A stretch of DNA of 64,000 nucleotides, taken from contig DAOTUD010000040.1 of the NCBI GenBank assembly GCA_034437275.1, positions 1-64,000 on the forward strand, read 5' to 3'. How positions within the stretch are numbered: the stretch's first letter is position 1; every line of letters begins with the position of its first letter. A model generated the notes under the pieces. That model saw only the letters and a program-made list of their open reading frames with translations, was not told where the DNA came from and did not search any database. Shown here one piece after another: positions 45,346 through 54,426 of the stretch. The DNA comes from TC-15 sp034437275. GTDB lineage: Bacteria > Chloroflexota > Anaerolineae > Aggregatilineales > Aggregatilineaceae. Both the position numbers and the translations under genes were made by a program.

Positions 45346-47673
45346 ATGTTAGAAGCATTTGCCGGAACGTTATGGATTGTGGATGGGCGCGCCATCCGGA
45401 CGCCGCCGCCAGGGTGGGTATCAGCCACCGCGCCCCGCCGCGCGCCGCGTGTCCGCGAGGGCGATACTTTCTTCGTGTTGGTCACCCCTGCCGCCGAGAC
45501 GCACGCCCCGGCCTCGTTCTTCGAGGGGCTGGCCGGGCTGGCGGCGAATGTGTATTTCAAGAGTGGCGGCGGCGTGACCGGCGGGCTGCGCGAGGCGTTG
45601 GCCGCGATTCACGCGCGTCTGCAAGGCCAGGCGCAGCACGTCAACGCGCTGGCGCTGGTGCTGCGCGGCGGCGAACTGTACACCGCGCGCAGCGGGCGGA
45701 CGTTTGGCGCGCTGGTGCAGGGCGACGATCTCGCGCTGTTCCCGGCCAATCGCAGCGATCCGCTGGTGCTCGATTTCGCGCCGCTGGGGGCGGGCGGAGA
45801 GCCGGACGTCCAGTTAGGGCGCTACACCGTGACGCCCGGCCAGACGATGCTGGTGGCCGACGCCGGGCTGTTGGATGCCAGCGACGACGATTTGCAGGCC
45901 GCGCTGGTCGCGGATGAACTCCCCGCGCTGATCGCCGCGCTGAAGAAGCTGGCTGGGGAGGATGCCGCCGGGGCGGTGCTGCGCTTCGCCGCGCCGGGCA
46001 GCGTGCAGCCCGAGGAGGCCCCGTCCGCCGCGCAGATTGTCGCGCCGCCGGTCCAGGCTGCGTCGGGGCCGCCCCCGTCCCCTCCGCCAGAGGACAAGGC
46101 CGGTGCTGCCGTCACACCGCCTGCGCCGGATACAGACGCCGTCCCCCAGGACGAGTCCCCGGCCCCAGCCCCCACGCAGGACGGGGAGTCCGCCGGGGCA
46201 GCGGCAGCGGTGCAGGCCCGGACCCAGGCCGTGCTGGGCACCACCAAAAACGCGATGACCCGGCTCAAGGGGCAGGCCGGACGGTTCGACACATCGCAGG
46301 TAGGCGGCGCGCTCCGGACGGCGCGCCAGGTGCTGCGTGACATTGCGCGCGGGGTGCTGGCCGCGATCCTGGCCGTGATGCATGCCCTGTCCCGCCTGCT
46401 TGACCAGATTCTGCCGGAGCCGGAAGAAGGCCGCCCCGGCATCCCGCCCAACGTGGCGGTCAGCATGGCGATCCTGATCCCGCTGGTGATCGTGGTTGTG
46501 GTGGTTGGGCTGGCGCTCTCCGAGCAGGGCAAGAGCGAATTCGAGAACGTGCTGGAAGAAACGCAGCGCAATTACGACGACGTGCTGGCGCAGTCCGGCG
46601 GCACGTGCGACGATCCGTCCCTGCGCCCGCAGTGGGAACTGGTGCTGAAGCTGGCCAACGAGGCGGCCAAGTTCCGGCCCAACGATGGCACTATCGCCCA
46701 GATTCGCGCCGACGCCTATACCTACCTGGATTGCTACGACGGGGTTGTGCGCCGTGAGTTGACCGAACTCCGCACCTACGGCGAGGGCGCGGACCTGGTC
46801 GGGCCGATTGTGCATGGCGCGGTAGACCTGTACGTGCTCGACCGGGCCAACGGGGTGGTGTATCACGACGTGCTCAACGAGCGCGGCAACGGGCTGGTCG
46901 AAAACCCCAACGCCAGCACGCCGCTGTGGACCGGGCAGGTGATCACCGGCGTCGTCGACGGGGCCATGAACGAACTGGAGGTCGGCGAGCTGATTGACAT
47001 CGCCTGGCTGCAAAGCGGCGGCACGCAGCACGACAAGGTGTTGATCGCGCTGGACCGCAGCGGGCTGCTGGTCTCCTATTCGCCCATGTTTTTCGCGTTG
47101 GGGCAGCAGTTGGATACCTCGCGCTGGGTCGAGCCGGTGGCGATCACGGTCTTTCGGGACCGGCTGTACATCCTGGACCCCGGCGCAAACCATATCTGGC
47201 GCTATGTGCCGCCCGCCGGGGCGAACGCCTATTCCAACCCGCCCGAAGAATACTTCGACACCAACTGGTCGCCAAACCTGGCCAACGCGGTCGATTTCGG
47301 CATCACGCACACCGGGCGTATCTTTGTGGTGTACGCCGACGGGCACGTCGACAAATTCCTACAGGGCATCCCGGAGGACTACGACCCGGACGGCAACGAC
47401 CTGTTCCGCATCAAAAAGCCGGAAGGCGCGATCAACAGCGGGGCGACGCTGTTCGTGGACAACGACGCCGACTGGCTGTACGTCGTCGACCCGGTCGACC
47501 AGACGATCTACGAATCGTCGTGGGGCGGCGAGTTCAGCCGCGGCTATCGCCCGGCCCGCCGCGACGATTCCTTCCAGGCCGTGTCCGGCGTGTATGTCGA
47601 CAAGGCCCAGCGCGACAACATGTACGTGATCGCCGGGAACACGCTCTATCATTTCTACCGCAACGCGCAGTAA
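45346..47673 (+). CDS. membrane protein with PP2C-like N-terminal domain and extracellular beta-propeller-like domain
   Basis: 775 residues. Residues 1-215 resemble a PP2C-like fold seen in Chloroflexota membrane proteins (GGLREALAAIHARLQGQ; TFGALVQGDDLALF; TPGQTMLVADAGLL), but the metal-binding Asp residues cannot be placed with confidence. A Pro-rich linker and helical segment lead to one membrane helix (MAILIPLVIVVVVVGLALSE, about 372-391). Outside are a short helical region and a repeated beta-rich domain (ILDPGANHIWRYVPP; LYVVDPVDQTIYES) that looks like a propeller. This reverses a kinase: a cytoplasmic phosphatase-like module with an outside sensor. The LCP gene follows 84 nt later with its own promoter. 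Confidence 0.7.
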   Translation: MLEAFAGTLWIVDGRAIRTPPPGWVSATAPRRAPRVREGDTFFVLVTPAAETHAPASFFEGLAGLAANVYFKSGGGVTGGLREALAAIHARLQGQAQHVNALALVLRGGELYTARSGRTFGALVQGDDLALFPANRSDPLVLDFAPLGAGGEPDVQLGRYTVTPGQTMLVADAGLLDASDDDLQAALVADELPALIAALKKLAGEDAAGAVLRFAAPGSVQPEEAPSAAQIVAPPVQAASGPPPSPPPEDKAGAAVTPPAPDTDAVPQDESPAPAPTQDGESAGAAAAVQARTQAVLGTTKNAMTRLKGQAGRFDTSQVGGALRTARQVLRDIARGVLAAILAVMHALSRLLDQILPEPEEGRPGIPPNVAVSMAILIPLVIVVVVVGLALSEQGKSEFENVLEETQRNYDDVLAQSGGTCDDPSLRPQWELVLKLANEAAKFRPNDGTIAQIRADAYTYLDCYDGVVRRELTELRTYGEGADLVGPIVHGAVDLYVLDRANGVVYHDVLNERGNGLVENPNASTPLWTGQVITGVVDGAMNELEVGELIDIAWLQSGGTQHDKVLIALDRSGLLVSYSPMFFALGQQLDTSRWVEPVAITVFRDRLYILDPGANHIWRYVPPAGANAYSNPPEEYFDTNWSPNLANAVDFGITHTGRIFVVYADGHVDKFLQGIPEDYDPDGNDLFRIKKPEGAINSGATLFVDNDADWLYVVDPVDQTIYESSWGGEFSRGYRPARRDDSFQAVSGVYVDKAQRDNMYVIAGNTLYHFYRNAQ

Positions 47674-47701
47674 TCCGGGCGTGGGGCAAGCGTAGCAGAG
47701 C

Positions 47702-47724
47702 GCGCACCGCAGGTGCGCTATAAT
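47702..47724 (+). promoter_or_regulatory. hairpin and -10 box before the LCP gene
   Basis: GCGCACC and GGTGCGC pair perfectly around GCA (47702-47718), and TATAAT (47719-47724) starts at the next base. No U-tract follows, so it is not a terminator. The dyad may be an operator over the promoter spacer. No good -35 is seen. Confidence 0.45.
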
Positions 47725-47757
47725 GCGCGGGTGGATGTGTATTCGGGAGAGGAATTG

Positions 47758-49038
47758 ATGCGATTTCCCCAGTGGTTCGTATTGGTGTGGGTTATCGGGG
47801 GACTGATCCTGGCGGCAGCCGGGGCCGTCGGCAGCTATATGTTCGTGCGGGCGCAGGCGGCGGATCTCGACGAGGTGGCCGAGCTGCCGCGCTGGTGGGA
47901 CGACGACCCGTCCGAGGCGACCCCTTCTGGCGTGGACGCTGTCGCCAGGCTGCCCACGCTGCCCAGCCCGCCGCCCGAAGGTGGCGTCGTCACGTTTGAC
48001 TGGCCCGCCCCCCCGCCGCTGGAGGTGTCCGGCGCGCCGGACGCCGATCCCCCGGTGGATGACGTGCCGGGCGACGATCCCCCTGCTGATGACAGCTCTG
48101 GCGATGACGGCGCGAGCGACGCGGCCAGTGCCGGGGCCGTTGACGATGGCGACGACGCCGATATCGACCTCGACGCGCTCGACCTGGACGTGCTGGCCGA
48201 TCCGCGCCGTAAGACGGTGCTGCTGCTGGGCATCGACCAGCGCGCCGGCGAGAAAGGCCCCTTCCCGACCGACACCATCATTCTACTCTCGGTGCACCCG
48301 GCGGAAAACACCGCCGCGCTCCTGTCGATCCCGCGCGATCTGTGGGTCAACTTCCCCGGCCTGACCGAGCCGGGGCGCATCAACCAGGCCAACATCCTGG
48401 GCGACGAATACGATTTTCCGGGCGGCGGCGGTCCCGCGCTGGCGATGAAGACCGTCGAGCGCATGCTGGGCCTCAACACGATCGACTATTACGCCGTGAT
48501 CAACTTCGAGGTCTTCACGACCGTGATTGATGCGGTTGGCCCCATCGAGGTCTGCCCGCCGGAACCCATCGACGACGACCGCTACCCTGACGGCAACTAC
48601 GGCTACATCACGATTCATTTCGACGCGGGCTGCCAGGCGCTTGGGGCGGAGCGCCTGCTGCAATACGCGCGCACGCGGCACGGCGACAGCGACATCGACC
48701 GCGCGCAGCGCCAGCAAGAGGTCATCATGGCCACGCGCGAACAGGTGCTCAGCCTGGGCGGGGTGACGGCGCTGCTGCCTGATGGCTGGGACGTGTGGCG
48801 CGCGATCAACGACAACATCCGCACCAACATGTCCTTCGAGGAGATCGTCAGCCTGGCGCGCATCGCCGAGGGCGTGCCGTCTGGGAACATCCGCCGCGCG
48901 CAGATTTCCTTCGCCGAGGTCGAGATCGGCCAGTCGCCCAACGGCGACGAAATCCTGATCCCGATCCAGACCGATATCATGCTGCTGATGTCGGACCTGT
49001 TCCGCCCGCCGGGGACGCCGTCGGTGCGCGGCGAGTGA
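47758..49038 (+). CDS. LytR-CpsA-Psr (LCP) family protein
   Basis: 426 residues. One N-terminal membrane anchor (FVLVWVIGGLILAAAGAVGS) is followed by a 120-residue Pro/Asp-rich disordered linker and an LCP domain (from about 151). LCP motifs are KTVLLLGIDQR, TDTIILLSVHP, LLSIPRDLWVNFPG, and HFDAGCQALGAERLLQYARTRHGDSDIDRAQRQQ; the Arg and Asp residues that bind the polyprenyl pyrophosphate are present. LCP enzymes attach glycopolymers to the cell wall or to proteins. GGGAGAGG precedes ATG 47758; an earlier GTG-like start at 47713 lies in the promoter. It ends just before a convergent propeller gene. Confidence 0.92.
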   Translation: MRFPQWFVLVWVIGGLILAAAGAVGSYMFVRAQAADLDEVAELPRWWDDDPSEATPSGVDAVARLPTLPSPPPEGGVVTFDWPAPPPLEVSGAPDADPPVDDVPGDDPPADDSSGDDGASDAASAGAVDDGDDADIDLDALDLDVLADPRRKTVLLLGIDQRAGEKGPFPTDTIILLSVHPAENTAALLSIPRDLWVNFPGLTEPGRINQANILGDEYDFPGGGGPALAMKTVERMLGLNTIDYYAVINFEVFTTVIDAVGPIEVCPPEPIDDDRYPDGNYGYITIHFDAGCQALGAERLLQYARTRHGDSDIDRAQRQQEVIMATREQVLSLGGVTALLPDGWDVWRAINDNIRTNMSFEEIVSLARIAEGVPSGNIRRAQISFAEVEIGQSPNGDEILIPIQTDIMLLMSDLFRPPGTPSVRGE

Positions 49039-49054
49039 GGGGACAGGCGCGCAA

Positions 49055-50290
49055 TCAGTCCGGCGCGATCACCGCGCTGAGGGGCGGGTAGCGGTCGAGG
49101 GTGTGGATCGGCTGTGGCGCACCGTCGATCTGCCCGCAGCCCACCACGTAGCCCGCAGCAGTCCGCGCGCTGTAGACGTACACCCCGGCGGCGGGCCACA
49201 GCACGTCCCGCGCCGCGATCCCCGCCCCAGGGAAGGGGACCGGTTCCCCGTCCGCCCCGCCCATGAACAACCCGTCACCCTGCGCGAACAGAAAACGCTC
49301 CCCCTGCCATCCGGCGAAGAACAGGCGGCCATCGTCGCGCGTGGCGACCGTGGCCGGGTCGCTGCCGTCCTGGCGGGCGATCACAAGCTGCGCCCGGTTG
49401 GGATTGTTGCCACTGCGCGGGGCCAGATACGCGATCTGGCTGCCATCCGGGCTGAAGACCGGCAGCCCGAAGAAATCGGCGGCAACCACGCCCAATCGCT
49501 GCGGCTCCCCCTCGACCGGCAGAAACCACAACGCGGTGCGGGAATCCGCGCCATCATAGACCAGCGCGGCGGGCGGCACCGCGACGAGCACGCCGCTGCC
49601 GTCCGGTGTCCAGCGCGGCTGCGCGTGCCAGCGTCGGGAGCTGGCCGTGGCCGGGGCCGGGAACTCCAGCGCGACGGTGCGCGCCCCGCTGGCCGGGTCG
49701 TAGAAGGCGATGGTCGCCGGCGTGCGGGCCGGTTCGTCAGGCGGGGTGTATTCCCCGGCGGACACCAGCGCCAGCCACGCCCCGTCCGGGCTGGGGACGA
49801 TCTGCCCGCCCGCGCCATCCGCCAGCAGGCGCGCAGCCTCCCCGCTGGCCGCATCGACGCGCCACAGGTCGTCAGCGGGGCGGATGTCCATGCCTTCGCC
49901 CCGCAGCGTGTTAACGTACAGCGTCCGCGCGTCGGTGGCCCACGCCATCTGCGCAACCCGGCGCGCCTCGCCCAATACATCCGCATCCAGCACCGGGCGG
50001 TCGCGGCTGCCGTCCAGCGCGGTCAGCCACAGGCGGCGGGCGTCGTCGCGCAGCGTGGCGATCTGCGCCCCGTCTGGGGCCAGCGCCAGGGCGATCAGGT
50101 CCCCGCTGGCGAGGGGGCGCGGCATGGGATCGGCGGCGCGCCACACAGTTAACGTGCCGTCGTCGATCCAGGCCACGATCAGCCCGGGATCACAATCCTG
50201 GGCGCGGGCCGGGGCGTAAGGTGGCGCGAGCACCAGCACCAGCAGCGTCACCAGCACGCGCAGCAGTCCCCGCCAGCATGGCTTGTGCAT
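49055..50290 (-). CDS. secreted TolB-like WD/beta-propeller protein
   Basis: 411 residues. A signal peptide (VLVTLLVLVLAPPYAPARA) precedes six or seven beta-blades with the TolB/WD40-like PDGxQIAxL pattern (LAPDGAQIATL; PSPDGAWLALVS; WTPDGSGVLVAV; FSPDGSQIAYLAP). It binds ligands or proteins in the envelope. Last gene of a run that starts at 52547 (282-residue pair, methyltransferase, propeller), with gaps of 2-3 nt. The convergent LCP gene ends 16 nt away. Confidence 0.8.
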   Translation of the reverse strand: MHKPCWRGLLRVLVTLLVLVLAPPYAPARAQDCDPGLIVAWIDDGTLTVWRAADPMPRPLASGDLIALALAPDGAQIATLRDDARRLWLTALDGSRDRPVLDADVLGEARRVAQMAWATDARTLYVNTLRGEGMDIRPADDLWRVDAASGEAARLLADGAGGQIVPSPDGAWLALVSAGEYTPPDEPARTPATIAFYDPASGARTVALEFPAPATASSRRWHAQPRWTPDGSGVLVAVPPAALVYDGADSRTALWFLPVEGEPQRLGVVAADFFGLPVFSPDGSQIAYLAPRSGNNPNRAQLVIARQDGSDPATVATRDDGRLFFAGWQGERFLFAQGDGLFMGGADGEPVPFPGAGIAARDVLWPAAGVYVYSARTAAGYVVGCGQIDGAPQPIHTLDRYPPLSAVIAPD

Positions 50291-50293
50291 CGG

Positions 50294-50851
50294 CTACACC
50301 TCCTTGCGCCCGACGAAGCGGCTCATACGTTCGCCGTCGCCGGCCTCGAGCACCGTCCAGCCGGGGAAATGTGTTGGCAGTTCGCCGATATCCAGCATGA
50401 AGGCCGGGTCGGTGGGGTCGTGCTCCTCCAGAAAGCGCACGTTCAGCGTCTCGTAGATGACCATGCCGCCGGGCCGCACCCGGTCGCGGATGGCCGGGAA
50501 CAGCCGCCGGTCCAGGAAGCGGAAGACGTACACCAGGTCGTAGGGGTAATCCGGCAGCGGGAAGCGGTCCAGGTCGGCCACGATGAAATTCACGCTGCGC
50601 CGCCTGTCGCGCAGCAGCGCGGCGCGCGCCGCGCGGAGGGCAGTCAGGCTGATGTCAAGCGCGTCGACGGTGTAGCCCTGCGCCGCCAGCCAGCGCGCAT
50701 CGTTGCCCAGCCCGCACGCCAGTTCCAGCGCGCGGCAGCCGGGCGCAGCGGGTGGGGCGTACTGTTTCAGCAGGTCGTGCGGCCCCTGGAGCAGCCCGTC
50801 CTGGGGGTCGGCGTAGCGGCTTTCCCAGCGTTGGCGGTCGTCGCGGCTCAT
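50294..50851 (-). CDS. class I SAM-dependent methyltransferase (TehB-like)
   Basis: 185 residues. Motif I is ALELACGLGNDARWLAAQG, motif II VDALDISLTAL, and post-I IVADLDRFPLPDYPYDLVYVFRFLDR. This is the small-molecule methyltransferase group that includes TehB and thiopurine methyltransferase-like enzymes. Cytoplasmic. It is in the middle of the minus-strand operon (2 nt after the previous stop, 3 nt before the next start). Substrate unknown. Confidence 0.88.
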   Translation of the reverse strand: MSRDDRQRWESRYADPQDGLLQGPHDLLKQYAPPAAPGCRALELACGLGNDARWLAAQGYTVDALDISLTALRAARAALLRDRRRSVNFIVADLDRFPLPDYPYDLVYVFRFLDRRLFPAIRDRVRPGGMVIYETLNVRFLEEHDPTDPAFMLDIGELPTHFPGWTVLEAGDGERMSRFVGRKEV

Positions 50852-50853
50852 CG

Positions 50854-51702
50854 TTATGTGCGCCCCAGGTAGACCATCCGGTACGCGAGCGCGTCGGGCA
50901 CAGCGTCCAGGGCCTCCTGGTCACCGGGCATCAGCGGCATCCGGGGGCTGCGCTGGCGCAGGCGGTGCACCTGGTAGGCGTCGCGCAGCGTGTCCAGGGT
51001 GGGCTGCCGCCAGTTGGACGGCAGGTCGAGCACGCTGGCAATCGCGCGCACCCGCTGCCCGCCCAGGCTGTTCCACACATCGCCGCCGCCGCGCAAGGCT
51101 TCCCGCGCCTGGGCCTGCTCGTCGCTCGCCTCGTTACCGGCACCCCGTGCCAGCTTGCCGAACAGGTTGCCGCCCAGGCGCTGCATGAGCTTGCTGGCCT
51201 GCCGGGGATTGACGCCTTTTTCCTGCGCGAGCTGCTGGAGTTCCGGGGGCAGGTCGTCTGCGCCCGTCGCCATCACCGGCGGATCACCGTCGCCCTCCAG
51301 CACCGGCACCGGCAGCGTCCCCGCGAAGGCACGCGCCAGCAGGTCCGGCGTTTTGTCCGCGTGGCGGAACGGTGCAAACGCGGCGGGATCGGTGTGGCGC
51401 GCCCCGTCCTGGTACAGCGCAAAGCCGCCGTCCTCGTCCGTCACCCAGGCGCACAGCACCGGCCCTGACTCGCGGCTGAGATCGGGCAGCACCGCCTCAT
51501 CCGGCGCGCCCAGCACGCGCACCCAGCCGTCCTGCGGCGGCGCGACGAACTGCCGCACCAGCTCGCGCAGGCCGGGCGGCGTGCCGCCCCCGCCGGGGAA
51601 AGGATCGTAGGCGACGTACCCCTGCGCGGCCAGCAGCGCGCGCAGCGTCGCGGCGATGGATGCGGTGTCGGTCGTGTGTAGATACAGGCTGTGCCAGCTC
51701 AT
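50854..51702 (-). CDS. hypothetical 282-residue protein
   Basis: Start ATG 51702 overlaps the stop of the upstream gene in ATGA. The N-terminal half (SWHSLYLHTTDTASIAATLR; YVAYDPFPGGGGTPPGLREL) looks like a compact alpha/beta domain common in Chloroflexota proteins without known function. The centre has DDLPPELQQLAQEKGVNPRQ and a run of basic helices. No signal, membrane segment or catalytic motif is seen. Translational coupling with the next gene upstream suggests that they act together. I do not recognise the family. Confidence 0.75.
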   Translation of the reverse strand: MSWHSLYLHTTDTASIAATLRALLAAQGYVAYDPFPGGGGTPPGLRELVRQFVAPPQDGWVRVLGAPDEAVLPDLSRESGPVLCAWVTDEDGGFALYQDGARHTDPAAFAPFRHADKTPDLLARAFAGTLPVPVLEGDGDPPVMATGADDLPPELQQLAQEKGVNPRQASKLMQRLGGNLFGKLARGAGNEASDEQAQAREALRGGGDVWNSLGGQRVRAIASVLDLPSNWRQPTLDTLRDAYQVHRLRQRSPRMPLMPGDQEALDAVPDALAYRMVYLGRT

Positions 51703-52547
51703 ACTTCCTGCTCGGGTGGCGTGTCGTTGCGCCAGAAGATCAGCACATGCGTGAGATCGAGAAAACCCATGCGGTGCAGGCGCGGAAAGTCGCCGGGCGG
51801 GGCGATGGTAAACACAATGGGACACGCGCGCTCCAACGCGGTCCGGACTGCTGTCGCTGTCAGCGCGGGTTCCAGGCCCATCTTGTGCCACAGCGGCGCG
51901 GTGGTGATCGCTTCGATCTGCGCCGTCGGGGGCTGGAGGTCCAGCCGGGCCGCGCCCAGCGGCGTGCCCTGGTAGGTGGCGGTGATGTAGGCTTTTGCGC
52001 CCTGTTCGACGGCAGCCACCAGCGGATCGACATCCTGCGGCTGGACGGTCAGGTGTTCGGCGTTGTAATACCCGGCGCGGAACACCCGCAGCCACGCAGC
52101 CAATTCGGCGCGGGTGGTGGCCGTGCTGGTCCGGATGGCCGGGCCGAAGCTGTCCGGCAGGCGACCGACCGGCACCTCCTCAGGCAGGTTCGGGCCGTAC
52201 AGCGGGCGGTAGACCATCACCATCCGGTCATCTTCGAGCGTCAGGTCCATCAGCCGGATTTGCTGCTTGAAGGCCTCCGGAAACAGCGTATCGAGAATGA
52301 CCAGACGCGGGCGGCGGCCCAGCCGTTCCAGCCCGGTGAAGGCTCCTTGCAAATCCTCGCGCCGGACCCACGCCACGCCTTTGTGGGGCGTGACGCAGTT
52401 GAGTTCGGTCGCGGGGTTGGTACGGTGGACGTAGACATCCACCGTCCCCATTTGTTCGACAACAACGCCTTCGCGCAGCATCACACCCCACAGGTGCTTT
52501 TGGATGGCGCGTACAATCTGCCTGTCGTCCCGATCAAATAAGCTCAT
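51699..52547 (-). CDS. hypothetical 282-residue protein, possibly GNAT-like at the C-terminus
   Basis: First gene of the minus-strand operon. ATG 52547 has GAGGA 7 nt upstream; a longer frame upstream (to 53318) is antisense to the NnrU-like gene and is not real. The N-terminus (SLFDRDDRQIVRAIQKHLWGV) is helical. The C-terminal third (AAPLWHKMGLEPALTATAVR, and RLHRMGFLDLTHVLIFW) has the order of a GNAT-type acetyltransferase end, but the Q/RxxGxG loop is missing. It equals the length of the next protein by chance or by pairing. Function unknown. Confidence 0.7.
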   Translation of the reverse strand: MSLFDRDDRQIVRAIQKHLWGVMLREGVVVEQMGTVDVYVHRTNPATELNCVTPHKGVAWVRREDLQGAFTGLERLGRRPRLVILDTLFPEAFKQQIRLMDLTLEDDRMVMVYRPLYGPNLPEEVPVGRLPDSFGPAIRTSTATTRAELAAWLRVFRAGYYNAEHLTVQPQDVDPLVAAVEQGAKAYITATYQGTPLGAARLDLQPPTAQIEAITTAPLWHKMGLEPALTATAVRTALERACPIVFTIAPPGDFPRLHRMGFLDLTHVLIFWRNDTPPEQEV

Positions 52548-52654
52548 AACGTCCTCTGGGTGGCCTGAACCGCACGGATACACGTACAGTGTACACGATT
52601 TGGGCCGGAACGCTAAAGTGGGAGGATTGGACGTCGACGCCGCCGGGCCGGATG

Positions 52655-53302
52655 TCAAGCGGGGGCGTCGGCTTCCTGGCAGCGCGGGTCCGGCAGCCGC
52701 ACGAACGGGATCAGGAACGGCACGCGGCATTGGTACGCGCGGTAGGTGTCGCCCAGGCGGCGCAGCATCCGGCGCTCCTCGATCCACGCGCCGAGGATGA
52801 AGTACGCGCTCGCCCCGGCGGCGAAGGCCAGGCTCGCGGTGCGCATGGTCGGGTTGGCCCACAGGAACAGCATCACGAACAGGTACAGCGGGTGCCGCAC
52901 CAGCCCGTACACGCCGCCCGTTTGCAGTGCTTCGGGCGGCAGCGGCAGCGGATCGCCGTTGAGGTACGCCCACGCCTGCCGCAGCCCGGCAAAGCGCAGC
53001 GTGTCGATTTGCAGCCCGGCCACCGCCAGCGCGATCAGGCTGAACGCCTGCCCGCCCAGCAGCAGGTCGCGCAGCAGGCCGGTCACATCCCACACGATCG
53101 GGCCGGGACGCAGCGCGATCAACGCCAGCACCGGCAGGAACGTGATCCCGCTGATGACGTTGTACAGCAGACGGTAGAGGCCGTGATAGGCATGTTGGCC
53201 GCAGACCGTCGCAAACCATGCCTTGAACGGCACGATCACCATCAGGCTGTGCAGCACGGCGAACGCGATCAGTCCCAGCAGGGTGTACAGGGCAGCGAGC
53301 AT
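52655..53302 (-). CDS. NnrU/isoprenylcysteine methyltransferase-like membrane protein
   Basis: 215 residues with about five or six membrane helices. The C-terminal motif GVYGLVRHPLYLFVMLF and EERRMLRRLGDTYRAYQCRVP (His/Pro and Glu/Arg/Tyr) is the signature of the NnrU, PEMT and ICMT group. These enzymes methylate carboxyl or amine groups at the membrane with SAM; NnrU is linked to denitrification. No nitrogen-oxide gene is nearby, so a lipid or prenyl methyltransferase role is as likely. GGAGAGA lies directly before the ATG, inside a dyad (see the regulatory site). Confidence 0.8.
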   Translation of the reverse strand: MLAALYTLLGLIAFAVLHSLMVIVPFKAWFATVCGQHAYHGLYRLLYNVISGITFLPVLALIALRPGPIVWDVTGLLRDLLLGGQAFSLIALAVAGLQIDTLRFAGLRQAWAYLNGDPLPLPPEALQTGGVYGLVRHPLYLFVMLFLWANPTMRTASLAFAAGASAYFILGAWIEERRMLRRLGDTYRAYQCRVPFLIPFVRLPDPRCQEADAPA

Positions 53303-53336
53303 AATCTCTCCTCATCACTATGCTGGAGAGATTATA
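53303..53336 (-). promoter_or_regulatory. dyad over the -10 and ribosome site of the NnrU-like gene
   Basis: AATCTCTC (53303-53310) and GAGAGATT (53326-53333) are perfect 8-bp arms with a 15-nt spacer. On the minus strand the upstream arm overlaps the -10 TATAAT (53331-53336) and the downstream arm contains the ribosome site next to the ATG. The layout fits an autoregulatory operator; hairpin control is less likely because the transcript would start inside the spacer. Confidence 0.5.
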
Positions 53337-53367
53337 GGCAAACCGCGCGCCGACCGCCTATCGATTT

Positions 53368-54426
53368 TTATGGCGCGATCAGCAGCAGTTCCTTCAGCGC
53401 GCGCCGGGAGAGCGCGTACTGCTGGTCGTGGCGGGCCTCGACCACGTCCGGCTTATGGCGGCGCAGCAGCGCGAGCAGGTCCTCGCGGGACGGGATGCCG
53501 TCGCTGCGGTACGAGATCACCAGGCTGCTGGCGCGGTAGCGGCGGATCACGGCCTCAAACACGCCCCGGATGGCGTCGGGGTCGGTCCAGGGGGAATACT
53601 GGCGAGCCATGCGGCGGTGCTTGGTGCTGTGGTCCACGCGCCCCGGCCACGCGCGGTAATCGGCCAGCCCTTCCAGGAAGTGATAGAAGCCGTGATAGTC
53701 CACGCGGCTGCCGTTGGCGCTGATGTACGGCGGGTCGATGTACACCAGGTCGATGTCCGTCGGGGCGTGGAGCGCGTCGCCGCACAGCGCGCGGTTGTCG
53801 CGCCCGTTGTCGAACACGGCGGCGTTGGCTTCGGCGGCGAACGCGCGGAAGTGCTGCGCGAAGGGCCGGTCCCAGGTAGCCTTGTTGCCGAACGAGCGCT
53901 CGACATCCGCCTGCCGCAGGTACAGGTTGGCGCGGTGAAACAGGTTGTACGGGCGTTTGGCGATGCACGCCTGGTACAGCGCGAAGCGGGCCACCGCCTG
54001 CTTGTAGGGATCGTGCAGCCGGTGGTCGATGTTGTGTGTCACGCGGTCCAGCCAGGCGTTTTCCGCGTCGGTGAAGTAGATGCCCTGGAACGTGCGCGCG
54101 ATGAAGTCCGGGTAGGCAACGTCCGGGTGTTCGGCCAGCACGCCCGCGATATCGCCGGCGTCCAGGCGGGTGGCGCGGTTTTCGATCAGCGCGCGGCCAA
54201 TGTGCCAGTTGAAGCGCAGCAGGTCGTTGTAGATCACGCGCTTTCCGGCGGCCTTGAGCCGGTGCGCGACGCTGCCCGTCCCGCCGAACAGGTCCAGCGC
54301 GGAGTCGAAGTCTAGCCCGGCGAGGTGCGCCATGATCCAGTCCCGCAGGCGGCGCTTGCTGCCCTGGTAGCGCGTGGTGGGGAAGGGGATATCACGCGGG
54401 GCGGTATGCTCCTGGTCCACGCTCAC
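53368..54426 (-). CDS. N6-adenine DNA methyltransferase, D12/Dam-like class
   Basis: 352 residues. FGGTGSVAHRLKAAG is the SAM-binding motif, DLVYIDPPYISANGSRVDYHGFY the catalytic DPPY, and TRYQGSKRRLRDWI the N-terminal motif of the D12 class (M.EcoRV/Dam type). It methylates adenine in DNA. GTG 54426 was chosen because it overlaps the SDR stop as GTGA with a GGGG ribosome site 5 nt upstream; the frame runs to 54450. No restriction endonuclease is near, so it is an orphan methylase. Pairing with an SDR is unusual. Confidence 0.88.
   Translation of the reverse strand: MSVDQEHTAPRDIPFPTTRYQGSKRRLRDWIMAHLAGLDFDSALDLFGGTGSVAHRLKAAGKRVIYNDLLRFNWHIGRALIENRATRLDAGDIAGVLAEHPDVAYPDFIARTFQGIYFTDAENAWLDRVTHNIDHRLHDPYKQAVARFALYQACIAKRPYNLFHRANLYLRQADVERSFGNKATWDRPFAQHFRAFAAEANAAVFDNGRDNRALCGDALHAPTDIDLVYIDPPYISANGSRVDYHGFYHFLEGLADYRAWPGRVDHSTKHRRMARQYSPWTDPDAIRGVFEAVIRRYRASSLVISYRSDGIPSREDLLALLRRHKPDVVEARHDQQYALSRRALKELLLIAP

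Noticed and set aside
47702..47718. Terminator after the PP2C-like gene
   Set aside because: The hairpin is perfect but is followed by TATAATGCGC and not a U-tract; a promoter-associated dyad fits better.
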